Assembly: GCA_032718475.1 (NCBI GenBank)
Contig: JAUCBJ010008367.1
Location: 43,201-107,200 of the forward strand
Direction: 5' to 3'
Source: Nemertoderma westbladi
Taxonomy: Eukaryota; Xenacoelomorpha; Nemertodermatida; Nemertodermatidae
DNA: 64,000 bases
Below, in pieces: positions 42,926 to 55,489 of this stretch; position 1 is the stretch's first letter; each line of letters begins with the position of its first letter. The notes under the pieces were generated by a model. That model had not been told where the DNA came from, ran no database searches, and saw only the letters and a program-made list of their open reading frames with translations. A program made the translations under genes and the position numbers.

Positions 42926-45696
42926 GATTATAATGAAGTCCAAGTCGTGTGTAAGGTTTGGTAGTTTAAGTTTGGTTTTATGTTTAGGGCTTGTTGGTCA
43001 AGCACAAATCTTAATTAACATTCTCATGTAATTCCGCTACTCCTGTAATGTTTGAATAACTTCTACTGGGATCTAAAGTCCAATTGGGAGGCCACCAGGA
43101 TATAAAGGACAGGATAAGCGACTCGTCCCAACAACGGGTGCAGTTTTACAATCATTCATCGTAACCGTGCGCACAAAGTGAATAATAATAAAATATAATG
43201 CGATATCGAATGACGCCCGCTTTTATTAATTCATTGTTTATTTATTTATAAGGTTTTGATTGGTATTTGATTGGATTCAAATTAGGTGTATAACTCAATA
43301 ACTTCTTCTGGGACCGCAGTACAGCACGAGAGCATATATGGGGAATAATAATTTATAATAACTCGAAAGCCAGCAAGCTGGCTTTAAACGAACCTGCCCC
43401 TCAAACCAATACCCCGAGTGAGCGAAAATGAAAACACGAAAATTACCATCAACTCAACGATAGAAACACCAGCTGTAGGTACTCATGTGGGCCTAGTAAG
43501 CTACTACTATTTATTGAATGGATAGCCCAAACTGCAGAGAAGTACATTACTTGCCAAATTTATTACTCTCTCACTTAATCCCAGACAGTTATCAAACATC
43601 AACTGTTAGTTTGTATAATGTATTACCCCGACAGCTGTAATAGCTCTTCCCAGTGAATCCTATGGGAATATCTATAAGGTTACTACTCCCTTCTATGTTA
43701 GGTGGGAGGCCAGCTGATTGAATTGTAAGCACTGGGCCGTTCAAATGTTTTATAGGTTGATGATAATGAATGAAAAGGGACCCTTGCTAGCTTTTCTAGT
43801 TGAATCATATTATTCTGCAACCAATAATTTACTCTTTTAGACGAATTATTGCGTTTTTTTGCCGGACTAACAAATTTTGGCGAAGTTCTGTGCGAGATTG
43901 GCGATATTTGAAAAGATTCTGAGGTTCAAATATATTGCTCAAATGACTGAATAGCCAAAATAAAAAAGGTGGTGCATAACTCGACGAGTTTGAATCGGTG
44001 AAATTTGACTTTAAATTTAAAAAAATACCGCTATTTTTAAGTGACCCCGTGATCGAAAAGCAACAAAAAATTTACAGTTTTGTGCGCAACCAAAATTTAC
44101 GTACAGTTTGTTATTAAAATGTTTGCATACCTGCTTGAGTTTTTGAGATACTTGATGGTTATAAATACATACACATATATAATATATGTAATTTATATAT
44201 AATAATATATAAATATACATAACCACATCGTGCTTTTGAACGGCTCAACTCTTGACAAGAACTACCCTGGCATATTTATAGGCAGGTTCGTTATTAGTCA
44301 CATAAAAACTTAACAGGTATTTACTTCATAATTTACTTTCTCCAATAATTGATTTTAAATACTGCAGGGCTACCAAATTGGGCTGTTTATTAAACAGTTG
44401 GCTTATATTTCTTACTCATTATTGTTTACGAAACTATTCCATACAAATTTAGGTGTCGTCGCGGTTTATGTTTTGTGAAGGCTGACTCCACTGGGGATAG
44501 ATTTTAGATTTAGGTAAATTTATGTCCAGATCAAAAATTTAAGTGTTTGTTGCTAATGAGAATTTAGACTGATTTTATCATAAATAAATGAATCATTTGT
44601 GTGTGGCAACTTTGTAAAGTTGAATGGCTGAACAATCGTCACTAGCGATTTTGTGACAGTTGTACTGACCGGTGTGTATTTAATGCTCATTAGCAGCGCG
44701 CTGGTCAGGTTAAATGTTGAGTTCAATGGGACGGGATGGATTTAATGGTATGTATGTTGTACACATGCACATCCAACTAAATGTAATCCACTACTACAAT
44801 GTAGCAGATGCGTCCATAAGAGCAAATGGGAAATCACACAAAAAGAAGTCAGTTCCAATAAGTTTTAACTCATGTGTGATGAGCTTTAGCTTATTTGTCC
44901 ATATGCATTAATCCTTTGAATGAATGCCTTGCGTTGTTGGGAACTAACTTCATTGGCTGATTGGCTATCAAAGTAAGCAAGGATAAAATATTGTGCGTTT
45001 GTTGGAATATAATGAATTCTTTGGTTGCGCAATTGTAATAATATTCTTCATTGACAATTACAGAAAACTATTAAATGTTTATAGAATTTATTGAAGTCCC
45101 AGTAGGGTAACGTAGTCGTAGTGAAATTATTACAAGTACGAATGAAAAATAGTAAATATATGTAAATAAATCTTCTCTTTTTTTCCCTTTGGATTTGTTA
45201 ACTTTCCGTTGAATTCTTACAACATACCTTGTTCTACATTACCGCGTGAATGTTTTCGTTTTTACTTTTTACTGTACAATTTGGGTTGTGAGTGTATGCC
45301 TAACTCGAAATATTCCATATAATTATTAAGTATGGCATTTTTTCGTTTTACTTACTTGTTGAGATTTGATAGTCGTAGGTTAAAGTTTTTTTAAATAAAT
45401 ATTACGTATTTAAGCGTAGGTGATAGTTGCCGTACTTCCAATCCGTTGGAAAAGTAACTGTTTTTTCTAATCTAAAATATACCCAGTAGATAAAGTTAGT
45501 TAGATAAAAGTTAGTTTTAGTTATAAAGTGCAGTTAGCACTAGTGTTATTATCTGTTTCCATATAAAAAATTAAGTATAGTATTATGATGACTGGGGTTT
45601 CACCCATAAAAAACAAACGTATTTTAAAATAATAATTCAAGTCAATAATTAAAGTCAATAATAAGTAAATAATTAAAGTACATTAAAAATATCGAA
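42926..45696 (+). other. No gene seen
   Basis: This is AT-rich sequence with only short frames. The phrase GGCTTTAAACGAACCTG at about 43378-43396 recurs at 63660, so some dispersed repeat is present. Nothing else is recognisable. Confidence 0.5.
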
Positions 45697-46943
45697 TTAA
45701 AATGGAGGAGGGGGGGGGGGGGGGTGTTGTCATATTGACTCCACACTCTAAAATCTACAAATTTTAACAAAAACGTCAGAATTTTGGTTTATATGTAGAT
45801 TTCATTATTCTGAATCTCAACGAAGAATAATCTGCTAAAAATTTTACTGGGGTGGTTTTTTTGCAGCAAAAAATTTCAAGTAGTGAACAATTTTCAAAAA
45901 AATATGAAAGTTACAATTTTCACCTAACCTTTTTCCTATAGGTTTTCTGGAGCTCGGAATCCATTGGAGGATATTTAAAAATCATCTTATAAATGACAGT
46001 TTTAGTGCTCTATGTAGGCAATAATGAAAAAAAAAGCAACCAGCACTTTTCATTGTGAACACAAAACATTAAATGCACTTATACGATGCTATAAATTCAT
46101 ATTTTCAGGTTTTTTTGAGGAAACTAGAGATTCTAGAGAGGATTCCTCTTGAGGGTTCTATGGAATACATTTATAATGCTCCAGATCAATATAACTCGTA
46201 TTTTTTGGCGTAATATGGAAAATTTTTGTGATAGCACCAAATTTCGCACCCCTTCCGAAAAATACAAGTTTGAGATGTACAGTGCTGTTTTTATTAATTC
46301 CATCGGATTCAGCACCCTCATAAACCCGTAGCGAAAGAAACAAGATGATACCATTTATTTATCAATTTGGTTATTTTCCAAAATTTGGTCCTGGCTCAAA
46401 CAATTTCACCCACCCCGAAAAATACAAGTTTGATAACTTTTATGCAATTTGTACTTATTCCATTGAATTCAGAACCCTCACAAACCCTTATGACGCAAGT
46501 AACAAGATGACACAATCAATTGATATATTTGATGGTTTTCAAAATTTGGTACTAGCACCAAATTTTGCACCCACTTCTGAAAAATACAAGTTAGAGATTT
46601 CTAATTAGATTTTCATGTGTTAAAATGAATAAAATGGCACATAGATAAAAATCAGGATTAAAGAGATTAAAGATTAAAAGGATTAAAGATAACAAACAGA
46701 AACATAATTATACAAAGACAGTTCGACCTAGATAAAAACAATTAAATCATAGTCCGAATCTCAGATAATGCAATCAAGCTTGGACAAAACTATTCTTTTT
46801 TTACGATTAATTTTCCGGCTAAACGGTATATCGCACGAAAAATAATTACTAATAAAATTTGTATTACTAATAATATCATTAATGGTCAGCGCACCCGTTT
46901 TTGTTCGTTCACGAAGTTTGCGTGAACATACTTGATTACGTGA

Positions 46944-46967
46944 ACTCTTGATCATATGATCAAGAGT
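46944..46967. repeat. Perfect 24-bp palindrome
   Basis: The half-site ACTCTTGATCAT is followed directly by its exact reverse complement. It would form a hairpin. No function is evident. Confidence 0.85.
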
Positions 46968-47559
46968 AAGTTAGTGAAGATACCCTAGGCAGACTAAATA
47001 GAGTGCTACACAATCTTTGTATTAGGACAGCCCTTGATGTTTGTAACGTGAGTTGGGTGGCCTGTTGATTAATGAAGACAGTGCTGTTGCAAAGCTGAGA
47101 GGTACACTTGAGCTAAAGGCTGCGCGTTGTATGCATGAAATACAAGCTCAGATGCAATTTCAGATGAAATAGAGATTAAATTGTAAGTCACTACATTAGA
47201 CAGATATGGGCCCAGGTGGAGCAGACCACGCAAACCCAGTGATAGGACCTATCCGGTTCCAACATTTCTGTGGCATTGAAAAGTCCTACAATGAATCTCA
47301 TTTAATAAATAAGTGTTTGTATGGTTCTCGGTGTTGGCTATGGTTCTCCACAGAAAGGATAATGTCTCCAAATTGAGATGTTTGACAGTACATCCCTTTC
47401 TCTGAAATGATTCCGTCATGACAATACGTGTACGCTTACACTCCCGCAGGGCTTCACATCTCTACTGCATCCCCTTCCAGGTAGATGTGACCATTCTGTT
47501 TTCGATAGTTCAACTATTAAGTTCATTGATGTAAGTTTTTTCGTTATCTTATATACTCG

Positions 47560-47720
47560 ATTTGATAAGGAGTTTTTGAGATTAAAAGTATGTCATCCGC
47601 ATAGCAGAAAATTTCAAAATTCAATTCGGCCACAACAAAGCTTTCTGGTGTAACACTATTGGGGACTTCCCTCACATAAAAGATAAACAGGAGAGGAGCA
47701 CATGATCGAATGCTGATGTA
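47560..47720 (-). pseudogene. LINE reverse transcriptase remnant, minus strand
   Basis: The reverse complement reads APLLFIFYVREVPNSV, then FCYADDILLIS, which contains the YADD catalytic box (47592-47603) of a non-LTR reverse transcriptase. The sequence differs from the RTE-like family elsewhere in the window, so it is a different LINE lineage. It is truncated on both sides by stops and decay; weak continuation may reach 47240. Confidence 0.65.
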
Positions 47721-49177
47721 ATGTCAAGCTTACAGATGTAAGAAGTATGCCCCTATCGTCTATTAGCCTTAAGTGTCTCCAGTAATGCATTTTTTAATAC
47801 ACACTCTATGCCGATTTTCTACCTGATAAAGTTGTTAGACTTTGTTATTTCCCCATTTTTGTCCCCCCCCCCCCCCTAAAATTGATGAGGTCCGGATCTG
47901 AAATATAGAGAAGGTAGCTCCACCTTCCCTCTATTGATTACGAAATGGGCTCAAATTGTCCGAAATTGGCGCTGTAATGTCTATGACTTGCCTATAGGCC
48001 CGTTTGTGGTATAAGAGTCAAGCCCATAGGCCTAATGGTATATGAGCTAGGGACCGCGGAACATCGAAAAATAGCGATTTTTGAAAAATATTCCGGGAAA
48101 AATAGATTCATTTGAAAATGGCCAATTTTTGGAATCTGAAAATTTGTTAGAATGTGCATCATTTATTTAGCTAGAAAAAACCCACACTATATTTCAGGAT
48201 TTGTATTTGATTTTTTTGAGATAATTGAGTACGAATACAAAAAACGTGATTTTTCCAAAATGAGGTATGACCTTTGACCCTTAAAGGTATATTTTTTTAG
48301 AAAACGAAGATCACCGATTCTAACGGGCGGGATGTCTGTCCGCATGCAAAATTTCAGCTTCTGAGGTTTATCACTTCTGGGTGGTAGTACGAACTCCGCA
48401 GGTTTTCCTATAAGTTAGGATGTGTACACGTGCTGGTCGGCTGACTCAGGGTCGGCCTCCATGGTTATTTGTTTTTCTATTTTCCGAGGGGCGCGAATCC
48501 GACAAGATTCGACAAGACAAGATTTCCCTGTAGAGATTGCTGGTAAAACTCTTCGTGTAATCGACAGTGAGATGGTGAGTGGAGAAACACCATTACATGC
48601 AGCATCAAATTTCTGCAGTAGTTCTTGGGAATCATGTGCTGTGTCAACTGCATTGTCTTTCAAATATTTACCTTTAATTTCCTCTTTCTTCCAAAATCTA
48701 TGTGGACTTGAATGTTTTGATTGTATTTAAAATATAGTTAGTTGAAGTAGAATAGTAGTTAAGTTAGTTCGTTGATGACATTCGAGATAAATAATTTATC
48801 AGATGACGAAGATTTTATTTCGATTCCTTATATGCTTACTATGCTAGTTCACATTCATTTCCCTGGCCACTTTCGTTCCACAATTTGTGTAGCTGCTTTG
48901 TTTTCTTTGATCTCTCTGCCAAAGCTGTGGATCTTATTCGATGGCTTTTGGTTTTCCTACTAATTTTGACTCTAGGAATATTAGTGCTGGCTGCTTTGAT
49001 CAATAAATCCTCAAACTTCCTGGTCATAATTCTGGTCATATATTAGGAAGACAATAGATTTTTAGGAAAAGTCATAATATTTCAGATTCCCAACTGCGTT
49101 TTTACAGAGTTATAACTAAACAAACCACGGGGGTTTGAGGGGTCAAATTGACCCCATTCCGTGTTTAATAGGGTTAA

Positions 49178-50985
49178 AGGGGCCAACCTAATTAATTATG
49201 AGATAAAGTGAATAGGTAATAGGGTAAGACTGGATGTCATATGAAATGAGATATAATATATGCGAATTAAAAAGATATAAAATATTTGTTTATTAGAAGG
49301 GTCAGAGGGGATTTGAAGTGAAATAAAATATGTTTTAATAAGAGCATTATACGTTGTTATCTAGTGGTATAAATCATGGAGATAAAGAGTTATTGTTTCT
49401 ACTGTCCATTAAGACCCAGCTGCGGCACACTGACCATCTACAGGGAATATCAATTGAATAATGTTTAATGAAATACAGTATCTCCAAAATAAATTGATCA
49501 AACGAGATTTAAATTGATCAAACGAAATTAAGCCCTACATGGTCGTGAATTTGATTCGCTTTGGTGGTAAATTTGCAATGTAAGGGACAACCAGATCCTT
49601 TTCCGCCGTGGTTCGTTCTATGGGATGGCTGTTTATAAATTTTACGTTGGACTGCCCTTGAAAGATAAGTTGTTTGCATTTGCTTTTTATGTTAAATACA
49701 AGACCGTTCCGTTACGTTACTTTGTCCCCAGATTGGTAATTTATTTAAATCGTATTGTATACGATTTATATTGGCTGTCGGATAAATAAATTATTCATAA
49801 TTTATTTACGATATTATGTTGATTCTGGCGGTGCTGCTTTATTTTTATAATATGATTTTTAGATTATGCCTTGTTTTATAAATGGGCCATACTTAGGTGA
49901 TTCTTAATGTAATTAGCAGAATAGTAACATGGAGTAAGTAACACATTTACATACCTACATGATCTGCCGCATTTTGCGATGTTCTTAAGTTCAATGTCCT
50001 TTGATTAAACGGCGAAGGTAAATTTTTAGCTGGCAACCAAGCAAGGCAATATGTTTAAACAACGGGGTTGATATGGGTGATTCACCCAGCAATATCAATA
50101 CTGACTGGATATATTTTGGATCACCTAACTGCCCAAGTGCTCTTTGGAAAATCCTTGTTGGCGGAGTCAAGGCCTTCATTAGAATCTTTACATTGTCTTT
50201 GGAGTTTGTGTATCGGGGGAATATAATTTTATCTGGGACACCAATAGTTTATTCTCTCTTTATCCAGAATAGACCAGGTTCCTCTAACTAGTCATTGGGT
50301 TTGCTAAACTTCTTGGCGACTGTAAAATTAAGGTTTTTTTTCATGTTTTAAGCACACTTGGGCTCAACACGGGTGAGTGAATATCTCAACAATAATTTAT
50401 TTGACATGTCCATCAATGAACTATCCATAAAATCTTTCTTGAAATGTAATTGTGAAATGGAATGTAATTAATGAGGGTGCGGTGAATTATGAGTTTTATT
50501 TTCGCAGAACCGCGGTTTTACATTAACACAATAACCTATCTAACACGACTGGGAATTACCTGAAGTACATTTCAAAACACCTGATTAGCAATAATGTAAA
50601 TTCCCAATAATTATAGGTAACATTCAAAAATACGAATTAAAAATAATTCTCAAACACTCACTTGGAAACACAAAGGAATTTATTTTACATAAACATATAT
50701 AAAAACATAATTTGAGCCATGGTGTTGTGGTAGTTAGTGGTGGATTAATTATTTCTCTCTCATCCTGTCTTGAATGTATATATCTGGATTATTTTCAGGC
50801 AAAGTGGGACGAGCCCTGAATTTTGTGTTCGCAATTACTGTTTCAGGGTTTTCACATTTGACAATGGGTATTATTGACCATACTATAAACTGTATGAATT
50901 GGAGTTGAGCTGTTAATGCAACTGTAATTAATAATGTAAAATTATGGTTTTGTTCAGAAATGGAAAAAAAATGAGGAAGCACGTC
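49178..50985 (+). other. No gene seen
   Basis: It is AT-rich. The longest frames (minus 50179-49991 and plus 50073-50291) overlap each other and have no recognisable similarity. Confidence 0.5.
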
Positions 50986-50989
50986 ACCT

Positions 50990-51815
50990 GGGGTTACTAC
51001 TAGGATCGGCATCAGCATCGGCATTTGCTAGATCATCCGCATCTTCAAGGCCAGTGTCCTTTAAGATGCGTCTCACGAATGTCATGGGCTGTCCACCATG
51101 CTTATTCACTCCATGAGGCTGCCAAAGCACAAAATTATGCACTGGCTGGTCCTCACGGCGAAAGCAATGTGTTGCAAAGCGGAGGCGACTTTGTTCTAGT
51201 GTCAAGCATGGGGGAACCAATGAGACACCTCCAATGTTATATAGTGTCTGGTTGGAGATGTGTGCATTGTACTTGACACTGTGAACCCGGCTTAACATTA
51301 TTGTGAATGTACCATTCAGAGATTTGGTGTCCTCAGCAGTTAGAGCCCAGTATGCACTCCCATAGAGAAGTACTGGAACTATTGCTGCTCTAAATAATCG
51401 GACCTTATGTTTCCAACTAAACATTTCTATGTGACTTACAATTCCTGGAAAGACTATTCAAGGCTGCGTCATGCCCTTCCCTTGCGTATTAGATTGCCCT
51501 CACCTCACTTCCGGATCCATGATCCCAGGTAACTTGCTGAGGATTTTCAAAGTTAACTGCTAAAATTTTGGTCTTTTTGGAGTTAATAAAAAGATCAAAA
51601 CTAGAAGCAGCCTGTTCTAATGAGCTGAGGAGCCGTTGGGCCTCTAGTGATTCTGAGAATACTCCTAAGTCATCAGCAAAGTCTAGATCAGTTAGGTAGG
51701 ATTTCCTCGACTTCTGGAGCCAGTAGGTGGAGTTACCATCACCCCATCGTCATTATGATGATCTGAGGACATGCGTAAAATATAGTCATCCACAATTATG
51801 AACAAGAATTGAGTA
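50990..51815 (-). mobile_element. RTE-like LINE fragment, minus strand, with small deletions
   Basis: The minus-strand frame 51424-50984 encodes the C-terminal region (RAAIVPVLLYGSAYWAL, LEQSRLRFATHCFRREDQPVHNFVLWQPHGVNKHGGQP). Upstream, near 51690, the sequence for the FADD catalytic region (DFADDLG) is readable with nearby deletions and frame breaks. It is very similar to the copy at 57660-59155, so both are fairly recent. It is truncated at its 5' end near 51815. Confidence 0.85.
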
Positions 51816-52497
51816 GAACCACCTGGCGTTGAATCAGCGCTATACTATACAATATACATACGTTTCGGCCTATCAGGCCTCATCAGTATCGATATCCAGT
51901 TCAGATGTTTACCACGCTCATCGTATCAAACCATCGACCGGAATTTTCCCGTTAGCAGGACCCCTGGCCCTAACCTGGTGTAGGGCTGTTGCGTCTCCTA
52001 GGATGAAAATATGTATTACAGATTTTGAGGCTATTTATTATTTCTATGATTAACCATTGTCAGAATGCCACAATCTTGGTATTTGTGAGGCATCCTTACA
52101 TATATTGAAGCATGTCTTGTCGTTATTACATTGAGGAAGTAAGTTATTTTAACGACGATTTTGTGGGATAAAAGGTACGCGCGATAAAGGACTGAGGTAT
52201 TTTTGATCCCATGGGAAGAAAATACCTATTAGGATGAAAGTTCAGCAGGATCAAAGGATCCTTATAGGGCCATATAATCGGTTTTATGTACCTCTTCTAA
52301 TCTATCTATACATAGCTACAAACTAACTATATGTCATATAATATAGTACTGCATATAGTACTGCATTGGTGTAGGTAGAAATAAATAAATAAATAAATTA
52401 ATCATTATGTGCTAATATTATTATTGTTAATTTACTAATATACTATATTAGATGTATAAAGATGATGACGTGAACTTGTGCGAATTATATTATGTAA
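51816..52497 (+). other. Upstream flank of the receptor gene; no gene seen
   Basis: This is AT-rich sequence with short frames only. No convincing TATA box, splice site or upstream exon could be fixed from sequence alone; a short (TAAA)n run is at about 52380-52400. Confidence 0.45.
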
Positions 52498-53739
52498 ATG
52501 ATCACGATGGTAGTAATTGAATTATTCGTCAGTATGCTAATCACAATTAGTGCTGGAGAGGATAAAGCTGTTAATGCGAGCATAGAAGATAATATAATAA
52601 ACCATTTAACACATATTGTGCATTATAGTGGAGATTATAATAAGTTATCCAGACCACATATTGGCAATAAACCAATTCAAATTGACGTCAATGTTGGTAT
52701 AGTTTCAGTAGGTGAAATTAATGATGAGGACATGTCTTTCACCACTGATATTTATTTTCGACTGTGGTGGAATGATCCCCGACTTATATACAATAAGTCA
52801 TATTCAATAGGAGATGACTCTGTTACTCTTGGGTCATATATCCTAGACCACATTTGGAAACCTGATTTATTTTTCAGCAACAGTCTGTCAACAATTGTGT
52901 TCAAGGATCCAATGCCAAACTCATTCATAATGGTGTCACCAAATGGCGATATATTTATGTCCGAACGTGTCAGCATTCGAACTAGATGTACTTTCGATTT
53001 TAGTAATTACCCAATGGATTCTCAAACATGTGGAATAGATATAGAGAGTTACGGGTTTGATACTAGAGATCTAGTGTTGAAATTTAAGGAAGTAAATGAT
53101 GACAATAAAGGGGCTGAAATAATTAATGGAAAAGTGGAGTTTACTCAGTACGACCCCCTATTCACCAGTACTCTTAAATTAGAAGAGAATTTAGCAATGT
53201 ATGTAGAAAGATCCTTTTCATACCTTTCAATAAAAGTTATGTTCAAAAGACGTACGAGTGCATATATTGTTACTGTTTACTTTCCATTGACGTTGGCAGT
53301 TGTGATGTCTTGGATTGCATTCTGGGTGGATCGTAAAGCTCTTCCAGCTCGGGCAGCTCTTGCCATAACCACCATTCTCATTGTCATCACTATAGCTCTA
53401 AACACATATACTAGACTCCCTAATGTTGCTTATATTAATGCGTTGGATATAACCTTTGCAATTGCTTTTATATTTGTATTTTGTAGCCTAGTTGAATTTT
53501 TATTGGTGTGTCACTTTGGTAAGAAGTATGATGATAAATTTGCAATCAATGGCACACAACAAAATACTGAAAACAACAAAAATAGCCACCATGTTACAAC
53601 ATCAAGAAACGGATGTTGTGAAATTAATAGAGATATAGCTACTTACATTGATAATGTTTCTAAGTATTTGTTCCCATCAACATACGCAATTGTAACTGCA
53701 ATTTATTTCTGCTTGTATCAATTTATTTTACCAAAATAA
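52498..53739 (+). CDS. Cys-loop ligand-gated ion channel subunit, anion-channel-like, single exon
   Basis: These 413 residues carry the full family architecture. A hydrophobic signal peptide covers about 1-20. The extracellular domain includes WKPDLFF and the Cys loop CTFDFSNYPMDSQTC (Cys164 to Cys178, exactly 13 residues between). Four membrane segments follow: M1 about 255-277, M2 about 286-306, M3 about 317-340, and M4 about 392-411 at the extreme C-terminus, with a short M3-M4 loop of about 50 residues. Pro283-Ala-Arg285 before M2 is the signature of GABA-A, glycine and related chloride channels; Leu is at 9'. Length and parts are complete for the family. The ligand cannot be read from sequence. 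It is uninterrupted by introns, unlike most animal relatives. It is the only clear host gene in the window. Confidence 0.93.
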   Translation: MITMVVIELFVSMLITISAGEDKAVNASIEDNIINHLTHIVHYSGDYNKLSRPHIGNKPIQIDVNVGIVSVGEINDEDMSFTTDIYFRLWWNDPRLIYNKSYSIGDDSVTLGSYILDHIWKPDLFFSNSLSTIVFKDPMPNSFIMVSPNGDIFMSERVSIRTRCTFDFSNYPMDSQTCGIDIESYGFDTRDLVLKFKEVNDDNKGAEIINGKVEFTQYDPLFTSTLKLEENLAMYVERSFSYLSIKVMFKRRTSAYIVTVYFPLTLAVVMSWIAFWVDRKALPARAALAITTILIVITIALNTYTRLPNVAYINALDITFAIAFIFVFCSLVEFLLVCHFGKKYDDKFAINGTQQNTENNKNSHHVTTSRNGCCEINRDIATYIDNVSKYLFPSTYAIVTAIYFCLYQFILPK

Positions 53740-54100
53740 CTTATTTGAATTTGTTAATTTATATGTTAATTTATATATTTAATTTGTATTGGTTGTTTTA
53801 TAAGTTTTGTGATGGGATCCTGGTTTGCTTGGGATCCCAACTGTTCGTCTTGGTGATGTTTCCTATGCATCGCCGCTTGGGGAATACTGGGTGGCCGTAG
53901 GCCTGATAAAACTATGAACTTATCGTCGATATTATTAATAGTCTCCTAAGAATAGTACAGTTTACCAGAATAATGATTACAGCATGGTACAGCAGTATTA
54001 GTGTGTGGCTTATGGTGAAAACTATTCACCTTTCTACACTGGATAAATTGCCAACTGATTTACACAATGCATGTGACCGTTAATATAAAGGGGGATACAT
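53740..54100 (+). other. Downstream flank of the receptor gene; nothing recognised
   Basis: The sequence is AT-rich directly after the stop. No canonical AATAAA was seen in the first 250 bp. No gene is evident. Confidence 0.45.
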
Positions 54101-54382
54101 TGCCTGTTAGGCTAAAACATCTCATTTGGCCTGTCATGGTCGATGCAGCATAATCTAAGAGATGGAACCATCCCATTGGTTGCCTTACTGTATCACCCCA
54201 TAAACATCCCTCCATTGGCCTTGCTGGACTCACCGAAGTGGATTGTAAGTCCACTTCCTGGTTAGCCCGATTGCTTAATCGCTTGGTTGGTATGCCTTAT
54301 TGGATATACCTCAGTTGCCAACTTGTTAAATTGGCTCCCCCTCCATTTTATTGGTTGGAAGTGCTGAGCAGACTGGGTCCAC
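54101..54382 (+). repeat. Direct repeat A (about 280 bp)
   Basis: It runs colinear with 56841-57122 from GCTAAAACATCTCATTTGG to GGAAGTG...AGCAGACTGG at moderate divergence. The pair brackets the minus-strand retroelement remains at 55155-56810. It could be an LTR pair, a dispersed short element, or a promoter-type repeat. Confidence 0.75.
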
Positions 54383-55154
54383 TAACACTCCTCCCATGCT
54401 ATATTCCCGGTTGGAAGATAGCATATACTACAAAGTGTGCTCCATTCTGGGGAATCCGATCTAGTATTGGACGTGTGGTGGGACTATCTTCTCTGGGACC
54501 AGTCTCCCAATCTGGCCCCACTGGGTCTGATCTCACTACCCATCCTTGACACTCCTGCAAGCTAAGTCACACCAAGGCATGTGGCGTCTCTATTCAGATG
54601 ATCGCCTCTTCCTCATTCAATTTTAAATTGGGTACCATTGGATCCAATCTGTTGGGTTGGGCCCCAATTTCCTCACTTCTTACACCTCTCATTAGTCACA
54701 TAGGATTCATCCTCTTCCGATGAACTTGCTCCCTAGACTTTCTGGATGTTGCACCCCTTTATCACTCAACCCCTCATATTTTCCCAGATATTGCATCCCT
54801 CGCCACTCAACTCTACTATGTTTCCTCACTCTCCTTGGGTTCTCACAGTCTCACATATGAGTCACACAGTCTCGTCCTCCCATTTCAGTCAGTGAGTAAT
54901 GAGTCAGTGGCCATCCCAGTAGCTAATTGAGAAAGGTTGTATCTGACTTTCATAGTATGTACTTTAATTATTTCTCATTTAATCCGAATATTAATATTAA
55001 AATATCCATAGAGCACATTACACTATATTTACAAATTAAAACTATACTAAAAAAAGACAATAAAAAGAGAGGGTACAAGTTAATTTAAATTCGGCATCTC
55101 AGGTAACTATCGTATACCTGAGATACATTAAAACATATACAGTGCTAATATGAA
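54383..55154 (+). other. No gene seen
   Basis: It is C/T-rich up to about 54900, then AT-rich. There is no recognised coding similarity. Confidence 0.45.
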
Positions 55155-55400
55155 TTAAATATAATTTTGCGAGTTGGCTACAGGATTAAATAAACTAAAT
55201 AGTGAAAAGCGTCGGATATGTACAATTGATTTAAGGCCAAGGGAGATCAGCATACCACTAGCACTGTCATCGCGTTTAAAACCAAATAAACGTCGCACTG
55301 TGTTGTTATACGCTACATTTAATCGATTAAGAGTTGACTCACAAAAATAGCTGTCAGCCCAAAGATATAGATACTTTATACTTCTATTATATTGAGTATA
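55155..55400 (-). pseudogene. C-terminal fragment of a LINE polymerase, minus strand
   Basis: The reverse complement reads LNVAYNNTVRRLFGFKRDDSA and continues SGMLISLGLKS to a stop at 55155-55157. The pattern YN..FRRL.G..R..SAS is typical of the thumb/C-terminal end of non-LTR retrotransposon polymerases. Only this end is preserved. It lies downstream (on the minus strand) of the Gag-like remnant at 55490-56810 and may belong to the same element. Confidence 0.65.
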
Positions 55401-55489
55401 TAAATTATGATTTAAATTCTATTTATTGCACTCTTTGATTGCATTATGTAATTAATTAAGTTTAAGTTTGAGTAAGAATGTTCTAGAAA

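Larger units (their letters stand above)
46612..49043 (+). other. Sequence separating the two halves of the second piggyBac-like element
   Basis: It contains a minus-strand reverse-transcriptase remnant (47560-47720) and several short frames near 48420-49040 that I cannot assign, including a Lys/Arg-rich minus-strand frame at 48839-49039. It may be an internal part lost from the shorter copy, an unrelated insertion, or both. Confidence 0.45.
45700..49173 (+). mobile_element. Second piggyBac-like element of the same family, interrupted and end-damaged
   Basis: The left part (about 45706-46611) starts with a long G-run, a decayed TGTCATATTGACTCC palindrome and CTAAAATCTACAAATTTT as in the intact copy, then about three of the 165-bp-type tandem units. 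The right end (49044-49173) matches the last 110 bp of the intact copy and ends GTCAAATTGACCCC...TTTAATAGGG before TTAA at 49174-49177. The left terminal inverted repeat is missing. About 2.4 kb of other sequence separates the halves. Confidence 0.65.

Noticed and set aside
48415-48730. Overlapping plus and minus frames near 48420-48730 as host exons
   Set aside because: No recognisable domain, no convincing splice sites, and overlapping frames on both strands of similar length.
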